Source: Pseudolabrys sp. (GTDB taxonomy: Bacteria > Pseudomonadota > Alphaproteobacteria > Rhizobiales > Xanthobacteraceae). Taken from it: a stretch of DNA of 11,419 bases. The stretch covers positions 1-11,419 of the forward strand of contig JAFAQJ010000459.1 in assembly GCA_019246455.1 (NCBI GenBank), written 5' to 3'. This document shows positions 6,374 through 11,419 of the stretch, piece after piece (positions within the stretch are counted from its first letter, which is position 1; the number at the start of each line of letters is the position of its first letter). The position numbers were made by a program, and so were the translations under genes. The notes beneath the pieces are model-generated. The model searched no databases. It was not told the origin of the DNA and was given only the letters and a program-made list of their open reading frames with translations.

Positions 6374-6643
6374 ATGACCCTGCCCCGTATTTCAATTCCG
6401 TGCATCATTATAGTGACATTGGTAGCGGCAGGAGTGAGTTATGCCGCTCCCAAAGGCAAAGAGCCCGAGGAAGGCTCGCTTTTTCAGGGCACGCCCGAGG
6501 AAAGGGCCGCCTGCGCCCCCGATAGCTCACGCTTTTGCGCCGACGCCATGCCGGACACCATGAAGGTGTTGTCCTGCTTGCAAGATCACCGCGAAAAACT
6601 TCGGAAAATCTGCCGAAAGGTATTGGAAGACCACGGGCAATAA
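6374..6643 (+). CDS. Small secreted cysteine-rich-repeat protein
   Basis: An 89-residue exported protein. Residues 1-24 or 25 are a signal peptide (MTLPRISIPC, hydrophobic core, VSYAA). The mature part has four cysteines, C47, C55, C68 and C80, spaced C-x7-C-x12-C-x11-C within 'CAPDSSRFCADAMPD..VLSCLQDHREKL...C'. This matches the short Cys-rich repeat found in Golgi glycoprotein 1 (Cys_rich_FGFR family), which also occurs in small periplasmic proteins of proteobacteria. Two intramolecular disulfides are likely. The function in bacteria is not known to me. The ATG has a weak Shine-Dalgarno (GGACAG) but sits well placed behind the EcfG-type promoter at 6319-6343, suggesting general-stress expression. 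The gene is complete and separated by 107 bp from the next one in the same direction. Confidence 0.82.
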   Translation: MTLPRISIPCIIIVTLVAAGVSYAAPKGKEPEEGSLFQGTPEERAACAPDSSRFCADAMPDTMKVLSCLQDHREKLRKICRKVLEDHGQ

Positions 6644-6691
6644 CCGCGATTCAATCGCCGGATTTTCGCCTATTTAGCCGTGAAACGTCCG

Positions 6692-6716
6692 GGAACGAAG
6701 GACCGAATCAACGCTT
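6692..6716 (+). promoter_or_regulatory. Weak EcfG-like promoter before the DUF2147 gene
   Basis: GGAAC (6692-6696), 17 nt, then CTT (6714-6716) instead of GTT. Spacing and distance to the ATG at 6751 match the neighbouring sites, but one of the three -10 bases is wrong, so this is only a candidate. Confidence 0.25.
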
Positions 6717-6750
6717 TGCAGCGTATGCGTCCCACAAGGATCTGCGCGTT

Positions 6751-7299
6751 ATGCCTGCGACAAGATGGCTCCCCGCTTTATTTGCGCTGCTGCTAACAGC
6801 TACGGCTGCCAGCGGCGATGACATCAACACTCCGGCCGGAGATTGGCTGGTGGCGAAGAAATATGCCCGCATCCGCGTTGCGGATTGCGGGGGTCAATTA
6901 TGGGGTGTTGTCGTCTGGGAAACGCAGCCCGGTATCGACAACAAGAATCCGGACCCCAAACTACGCGGCCGTCCAACGCTCGGAATGCCCATCCTGCTCA
7001 GCATGGCGCCATCGCAGTCCAATCAATGGAGCGGCCAAATTTATAATTCGCAGGACGGCAATACCTATTCGGCCAATATCAGCCTGCTCAACCCCAACAC
7101 GCTGAAGGTACAAGGTTGCTTCCTCGGCTTTCTGTGCGGCGGCGAGAATTGGACGCGGATACTGCCGAATAGCCCGGAGGATCAGCGCATGCAGGTTGCC
7201 GCGCCGACGAGGAATTCCCGCGCGACAAACGGTTCCGCGCCAACGCCATCGGGTGACGTCTGCCTAGACCTTTTTGGCGCTACGCGGCTGCCCCATTAG
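6751..7299 (+). CDS. Secreted DUF2147-domain protein
   Basis: A 182-residue exported protein of the DUF2147 family. Residues 1-21 are a signal peptide (MPATRWLPALFALLLTATAASG). The domain follows with its usual landmarks: 'GDWLVAKKYARIRVADCGGQLWGVVVW' (about 30-56), 'DNKNPDPKLRGRPTLGMPIL' (about 63-82), 'WSGQIYNSQDGNTYSANISL' (about 93-112) and 'GCFLGFLCGGENWTR' (about 122-136). Cysteines 46, 123, 129 and 171 may pair. The family is periplasmic and of unknown biochemical function. The ATG at 6751 is chosen over a longer frame starting at 6535 because it carries the signal peptide and has AAGGA 10 nt upstream, and because the longer frame overlaps the cysteine-rich gene. The last 12 codons overlap the 3' end of hpnN on the other strand by 36 bp, and the tail after residue 140 is low-complexity. 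Confidence 0.88.
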   Translation: MPATRWLPALFALLLTATAASGDDINTPAGDWLVAKKYARIRVADCGGQLWGVVVWETQPGIDNKNPDPKLRGRPTLGMPILLSMAPSQSNQWSGQIYNSQDGNTYSANISLLNPNTLKVQGCFLGFLCGGENWTRILPNSPEDQRMQVAAPTRNSRATNGSAPTPSGDVCLDLFGATRLPH

Positions 7300-9855
7300 A
7301 GCCGGCTGGAACAAGACAGCCGCGGCCAGCGTGGTGACCAAAGACAGCGCCAGCAATTTTCCCATGCTCGATGTGCCTGGGTGGTTCGACAGCCACAGGC
7401 TGCCGAACGCAGTGGCGGTCGTCATCGCGCTCCAGAACACGGCGCGCGTCAGGCTCGATTGCAGCAAATTCGTGTGCCCCGAGCGCCAAGCCATAATGTA
7501 ATAAATCTTGAACGCGACGCCGACGCCCAGCAGCAGCGGCAGCGCGATGATGTTGGCAAAGTTCAGCGGCATGCCGATCAGCACGCAAATCTCCAGCGTG
7601 ACGGCGCCGGCCAGGATCAGCGGCACCAACGTCAACAACACATCGCCGAAACGCTTAAGCACGATCCACAACAGAATGGCGATGGAGACCAGCGCGAACG
7701 CGCCCGCTTCGATGAAGGCACGCACCACGGTGTTGCTGGATTCGAGAATCGAAACCGGGCCGCCCACGGCGTTCGGATAAACAGCGGTCACCGCCTCGGC
7801 AAATCTGCGCAGCACTTCGGTATCGTTGGTATCGCCTTTCGGCGAGGCCTCGACGCGCACTCGGCCGTCTTTCGCTATCCAGTCCCGTTTGATGGCATCG
7901 GGAAGATTGTCCCGCGTTACGCGCGCTGCTCCCAAGGAGCCTTTGAGCTGTCCAAGTGATGCTTGCAGGGGCATCACGAAGGCATCTTGCGCCTTTTGGC
8001 GCGTCGAAGGATCGGCCTCGGCGAGCTTGGTGGCGTCGGCGGCAAGGCGCTTGGCCGCATCGGCTCCCGGACCGCTCGTCGTCCCGGCCATTTGCTCAAG
8101 CCGCACGGCGATGCCTTTCAACGCCGCGACATTCTCCTCATCGGTCGGCCCCTTGCTCGGCTCCTGCTGCAAATTCGGCCCCATCCGGCCGGCGAAATCG
8201 CGCACCAAAGGCAGCTTTTTGTCTTGGTCGTCCGGAATGAAGCTTGCCAGCGACGTCACGCTGCCCACGTCCGGAATGTCCTGCAATTTCTTGGTAGTCG
8301 CCGCGATATCATCGGCCGACGCGGCGACGACGTTGACGGAATTCAAGCCGCCTCTGAAATCGGACCCGAGATCGAGCAAGGTCGAAATCGATTCCGTATG
8401 CGGATCGCGCAAATGAATGGGGTCAAAGTCGAACGACAGCGAATAAAGCAGCGGCGCCCCCAACAGCGCCACGGCGAGCGTCGATGCGACAACCGGAATT
8501 CGGAAGTTCTGCAGGAACCGGTCGACGGGGGCAAGCCACTTGTAGCCAACCTCTTCGGGTTCGCCGGGGGGGTTCATCACCGCGAGCAACGCAGGGAGCA
8601 GCGTTATGCTGGTTAGATAAGCGACAAACATGCCGGCGCCGGCGATCTGACCCAGCTCCGAGACGCCACGATAATCTGTCGGCAGGAACGACAAGAACCC
8701 GGCGGCAACGGCCGCCGCCGCCAGCGTCAGGGGGACGCCGATTTTTTTCGCGGTTCGTCCCAGCGCCTCATTGAGATCAGGCACGTCATGCCGTTCGGCG
8801 CGGTAGCGCACCGAAAACTGAATGCCGAAATCGACGCCAAGCCCCACGAACAGCACGGCAAATGCCACCGAGATCAAATTGAGCGCGCCGACCATCCACA
8901 GGCCGAGCGCTGCGGTGATGGCGAGGCCGATGAACAGGTTGATGAGCACGGCCGCGATGACACGCGCCGAACTCAACGCCATCCATAGAATGCCTAACAC
9001 GATCACCAGCGTAGCGATGCCGTTGATCAAGGCGCCATGTTGCACCGAGGCAAATTCCTCGTCCGCCATCGGCACGTCGCCGGTGAGCCGCACGTGAGCC
9101 TGATACTTGGATTCAAGCTGGAGATCTTTCGCCGCCTGTTTGATCGCGTCGCTTGATGCCTTGCCCGGCTGCAGCGCGGAGAAATCGCGCACCGGATGGG
9201 TGACGATAAAATTGCGCAGGTCGCTCGGTGCCGGATCGCGCCCATTCAACATCGATTGCCATGAAAATGAGGCAGGACGGCCGGCAAGCGCCTCTTCGAT
9301 CGTCGTAGACGCCAGGGAAAACGGACGGTTGAGCGCGTCGAGCGTCGTCATGCCCTTCTGCACGCCGACGAGACCAAGCGACAGCGCGCGCGTGATGCCG
9401 CGCAAGCTCGGATCGTCAGCCAGCGTCGCGACCAGCGGCCCCGCCTGCGCGAGGCCTTTCGTCAGTTTGTCGACATCCTCGGTCGGCCTGAACAACAAAG
9501 CATTGCGAACGAAAAATTCGCTACCCGCCATGTTCTGAACCGACTGAAACAGCTTCGGCTGCGCGGACAGGCGTTTCGCAAGCTCGGCCGCCGCGAGACC
9601 GGAAAGCTCGGCGGTGGGCGCATCGACCACGATCAAGGTCGAACCGAACTGCTCCGGAAACGACCGGGCAAAGTCGGCTTCGCGCTGACGCCAATCGAGA
9701 TTGGGCGAGATCAGCCTATTGATGTCGGTATTTATGGAAAAATGGGTAGCCGCATACCCTGCCGCCGAGGCGCCCAACAGCAGGGCGACCAGGATCACGG
9801 GCCACGGATTTCTTGTGCAAAAACGGATTGTTAGCGCAACTGCCGCAGCTAGCAT
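7264..9855 (-). CDS. hpnN: Hopanoid transporter of the RND family (HpnN)
   Basis: An 863-residue RND/MMPL-type transporter matching HpnN in length, opening and layout. HpnN moves hopanoids from the inner toward the outer membrane. Helix 1 (about 18-35) is followed by the characteristic 'HFSINTDINRLISPNLDWRQREADFARSFP' start of the first periplasmic domain, helices 2-6 (about 277-427), helix 7 (about 453-472), a long second periplasmic domain (about 473-714) and helices 8-12 (about 715-853). The proton-relay aspartate of helix 4 is present (Asp342 in 'FVGLGVDFGIQF'), whereas helix 10 reads 'LLGVGVAFKIYY' with Ala781 at the equivalent place. The ATG at 9855 has only a poor ribosome-binding site. 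It is divergent from dxs, which supplies isoprenoid precursor for hopanoids, supporting the call. Its 3' end overlaps the DUF2147 gene by 36 bp. Confidence 0.92.
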   Translation of the reverse strand: MLAAAVALTIRFCTRNPWPVILVALLLGASAAGYAATHFSINTDINRLISPNLDWRQREADFARSFPEQFGSTLIVVDAPTAELSGLAAAELAKRLSAQPKLFQSVQNMAGSEFFVRNALLFRPTEDVDKLTKGLAQAGPLVATLADDPSLRGITRALSLGLVGVQKGMTTLDALNRPFSLASTTIEEALAGRPASFSWQSMLNGRDPAPSDLRNFIVTHPVRDFSALQPGKASSDAIKQAAKDLQLESKYQAHVRLTGDVPMADEEFASVQHGALINGIATLVIVLGILWMALSSARVIAAVLINLFIGLAITAALGLWMVGALNLISVAFAVLFVGLGVDFGIQFSVRYRAERHDVPDLNEALGRTAKKIGVPLTLAAAAVAAGFLSFLPTDYRGVSELGQIAGAGMFVAYLTSITLLPALLAVMNPPGEPEEVGYKWLAPVDRFLQNFRIPVVASTLAVALLGAPLLYSLSFDFDPIHLRDPHTESISTLLDLGSDFRGGLNSVNVVAASADDIAATTKKLQDIPDVGSVTSLASFIPDDQDKKLPLVRDFAGRMGPNLQQEPSKGPTDEENVAALKGIAVRLEQMAGTTSGPGADAAKRLAADATKLAEADPSTRQKAQDAFVMPLQASLGQLKGSLGAARVTRDNLPDAIKRDWIAKDGRVRVEASPKGDTNDTEVLRRFAEAVTAVYPNAVGGPVSILESSNTVVRAFIEAGAFALVSIAILLWIVLKRFGDVLLTLVPLILAGAVTLEICVLIGMPLNFANIIALPLLLGVGVAFKIYYIMAWRSGHTNLLQSSLTRAVFWSAMTTATAFGSLWLSNHPGTSSMGKLLALSLVTTLAAAVLFQPALMGQPRSAKKV

Positions 9856-9871
9856 GTGGAAGCCAGTCCAT

Positions 9872-9900
9872 AAATCATTGGATCAACGCACGACTGTAAA
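9872..9900 (-). promoter_or_regulatory. Possible sigma-70-type promoter of hpnN
   Basis: On the minus strand TTTACA (9900-9895), 17 nt, then TGATTT (9877-9872). The -35 box is good but the -10 box is weak, and the predicted leader of about 10 nt is short. Confidence 0.25.
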
Positions 9901-9968
9901 GCCAGATACATGAGTTCGCGCTTTTCTGCGGGAACTTTTTTTCAAGCAGGTTATTGTCGCAGACTGGA

Positions 9969-10010
9969 AACCGGTTCGGGCCTTTTGGCGGGAGTCCCGA
10001 GATAAACCGG
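9969..10010 (+). other. Potential stem-loop in the dxs leader
   Basis: CCGGTT (9971-9976) can pair with AACCGG (10005-10010), and CGGG (9977-9980) with CCCG (9996-9999), giving an interrupted 10-bp stem. Inside lies a competing 11-bp palindrome, CGGGA-G-TCCCG (9989-9999), and at the left edge the 8-bp palindrome AACCGGTT (9969-9976). It ends 40 bp before the dxs ATG. It resembles no riboswitch I recognise; it may be an operator or a leader structure. Confidence 0.35.
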
Positions 10011-10050
10011 ACCTTCGAGTCCCTTTCGTTTAGCGGCGAGTATTTCCGAC

Positions 10051-11419
10051 ATGACAGTTACCGACGGACATGCCCAGACACAAACGCCCCGATCTCTCCT
10101 AGACGACATAAAGGATCCGACAGACCTCCGCCGTATCAATGCACAAGACCTTCAGCGGGTTGCCGACGAGTTGCGCGCCGAAACCATCAGCGCGGTTTCC
10201 GTCACCGGCGGCCACCTGGGGGCGAGCCTTGGCGTCGTCGAACTGACGGTTGCCCTGCATTATGTGTTCGATACGCCGAAGGACAAGCTGATCTGGGATG
10301 TCGGCCATCAAGCGTATCCGCACAAGATCCTGACTGGACGGCGTGACCGCATCCGCACATTGCGCACCGGCGGCGGCCTGTCCGGCTTCACCAAGCGTGC
10401 GGAAAGCGAATACGACTGCTTCGGCGCGGCGCATTCCTCGACCTCGATCTCGGCCGGGCTCGGCATGGCTGTCGCTCGCGATCTCGCCGGCAAAGATTAC
10501 AACGTTGTTTGCGTCATCGGCGACGGCGCTATCTCGGCCGGCATGGCCTACGAGGCGATGAACAATGCCGGGGCGATGAACCGCAAGCTCATCGTCATCC
10601 TCAACGACAACGAGATGTCGATCGCGCCGCCGGTCGGTGCGATGTCTAACTATCTGGCGCGGCTGTTCTCCAGCCCGACATTCCTGTCGCTGCGCGATCT
10701 TGGCAAGCAAGTCGCCAAACGCATGCCGAAATTTATCGCCGAACGCGCCGGGCGCGCCGAAGAACTGGCACGCGGCTTCATCACCGGCGGCACGCTGTTC
10801 GAGGAACTCGGCTTTTATTACGTCGGCATCGTCGATGGTCATGACATCGGACAGCTCGTCCCGATTCTCGAGAACGTCCGCGATTCCAATAATGGGCCGT
10901 TTCTCGTGCATATCCGCACGCAGAAGGGCAAAGGCTACGCGCCAGCCGAAGCTTCCGCCGACAAATATCATGGCGTCGTGAAATTCGACGTTGCGACCGG
11001 CGCCCAACAGAAAGGCAAATCGAGCGCGCCGGCCTATACCAAAGTGTTCGGCGAAAGCCTCGTCAAAGAGGCGGCCAAAGACGACAAAATCGTCGCCATC
11101 ACCGCGGCGATGCCGGGCGGCACGGGTGTCGACATCTTCGCCAAGGCCTATCCCGACCGCGCCTTCGATGTGGGCATTGCCGAGCAGCACGCCGTGACGT
11201 TCGCCGCCGGGCTGTCGACGCAGGGCTACAAGCCGTTCGCCGCGATCTATTCGACCTTCCTGCAACGCGCCTACGATCAGGTCGTGCACGATGTCGCCAT
11301 TCAGAAATTGCCGGTGCGTTTCGTGCTCGACCGCGCGGGCCTCGTCGGCGCCGATGGGCCGACGCATGCCGGATCTTTCGACCTCGCTTATCTCGGGTGC
11401 CTGCCCGGCTTCATCCTGA
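10051..11419 (+). CDS. dxs: 1-deoxy-D-xylulose-5-phosphate synthase, N-terminal part (3' end outside window)
   Basis: The first 456 codons of DXS, the thiamine-diphosphate enzyme that condenses pyruvate and glyceraldehyde 3-phosphate, the first step of the MEP isoprenoid pathway, in the cytoplasm. Key parts are in order: His55 in '[10 protein letters not shown]', '[18 protein letters not shown]', '[16 protein letters not shown]', the thiamine-diphosphate motif from Gly157-Asp158-Gly159 to 'NDNEMS' at 185-190, and the catalytic Glu378 in '[14 protein letters not shown]', then '[23 protein letters not shown]' and '[19 protein letters not shown]'. The reading frame is intact across the visible part; the rest of the C-terminal domain lies beyond the window. 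The ATG at 10051 has GGCGAG 10 nt upstream. It is divergent from hpnN over a 195-bp spacer, consistent with joint control of isoprenoid supply and hopanoid transport. Confidence 0.97.
   Translation, partial: MTVTDGHAQTQTPRSLLDDIKDPTDLRRINAQDLQRVADELRAETISAVSVTGGHLGASLGVVELTVALHYVFDTPKDKLIWDVGHQAYPHKILTGRRDRIRTLRTGGGLSGFTKRAESEYDCFGAAHSSTSISAGLGMAVARDLAGKDYNVVCVIGDGAISAGMAYEAMNNAGAMNRKLIVILNDNEMSIAPPVGAMSNYLARLFSSPTFLSLRDLGKQVAKRMPKFIAERAGRAEELARGFITGGTLFEELGFYYVGIVDGHDIGQLVPILENVRDSNNGPFLVHIRTQKGKGYAPAEASADKYHGVVKFDVATGAQQKGKSSAPAYTKVFGESLVKEAAKDDKIVAITAAMPGGTGVDIFAKAYPDRAFDVGIAEQHAVTFAAGLSTQGYKPFAAIYSTFLQRAYDQVVHDVAIQKLPVRFVLDRAGLVGADGPTHAGSFDLAYLGCLPGFIL

Noticed and set aside
6535..6750. 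Upstream extension of the DUF2147 frame
   Set aside because: It overlaps the cysteine-rich gene in another frame and would put 72 charged residues before an obvious signal peptide.
10051..10057. ATGACAG at the dxs start as a second Pho box
   Set aside because: Only one half-site is present; the bases 11 bp away do not match, and it coincides with the start codon.
10099..11367. A 422-codon open frame on the minus strand, rich in Arg, Gly and Asp
   Set aside because: It is fully antisense to dxs, whose frame has all catalytic motifs. Long antisense frames are common in GC-rich genes; this one has no motif or ribosome-binding site.
1..11419. Search for a CRISPR array, insertion sequence, tRNA gene or toxin-antitoxin pair
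   Set aside because: I saw no spaced direct repeats, transposase motifs, tRNA cloverleaf or paired small genes of that kind.

Overview
The window looks like chromosomal DNA of a GC-rich, hopanoid-producing alphaproteobacterium, probably order Hyphomicrobiales (Bradyrhizobium, Rhodopseudomonas or Xanthobacteraceae type). The reasons are an hpnN-type hopanoid transporter back to back with an alphaproteobacterial-type dxs, the overall protein style, and promoter-like sites that fit the alphaproteobacterial general-stress sigma factor EcfG. The genus is inference. No rRNA, tRNA, CRISPR array or insertion sequence is visible.

Layout. Positions 1-1268 (+) hold the 3' end of an ABC permease gene and a complete NMT1/THI5-like periplasmic binding protein gene, the tail of a nitrate/sulfonate/taurine-type importer operon. 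Positions 1269-2759 (-) hold glpK (glycerol kinase), whose stop codon directly abuts the binding-protein stop. Positions 2760-3392 contain no convincing gene but several regulatory-looking elements: nested palindromes in front of glpK, a strong hairpin, a near-perfect Pho box (minus orientation) and a perfect-consensus EcfG-type promoter (plus orientation). Positions 3393-5744 (+) encode an RND/MMPL exporter. It converges on a small secreted lipocalin-like protein (5753-6250, -), which diverges from a small secreted cysteine-rich protein (6374-6643, +). Next comes a secreted DUF2147 protein (6751-7299, +), overlapping tail to tail with hpnN (7264-9855, -). Finally dxs starts at 10051 (+) and leaves the window unfinished.

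How they may work together. Dxs makes the first committed intermediate of the isoprenoid pathway that feeds hopanoids, and HpnN moves hopanoids between membranes, so the right-hand part is an isoprenoid/hopanoid supply-and-delivery locus. Between the two RND transporters sit three small exported proteins. The 53-bp core of the divergent region 6251-6373 carries two back-to-back EcfG-type promoters in exact mirror symmetry, sharing a GTTCC-TGT-GGAAC palindrome at their -35 ends. Together with the EcfG site before the MMPL gene and the adjacent Pho box, this suggests an envelope module switched on by general stress and possibly phosphate limitation. That is inference from motifs; no expression or binding data are available here.
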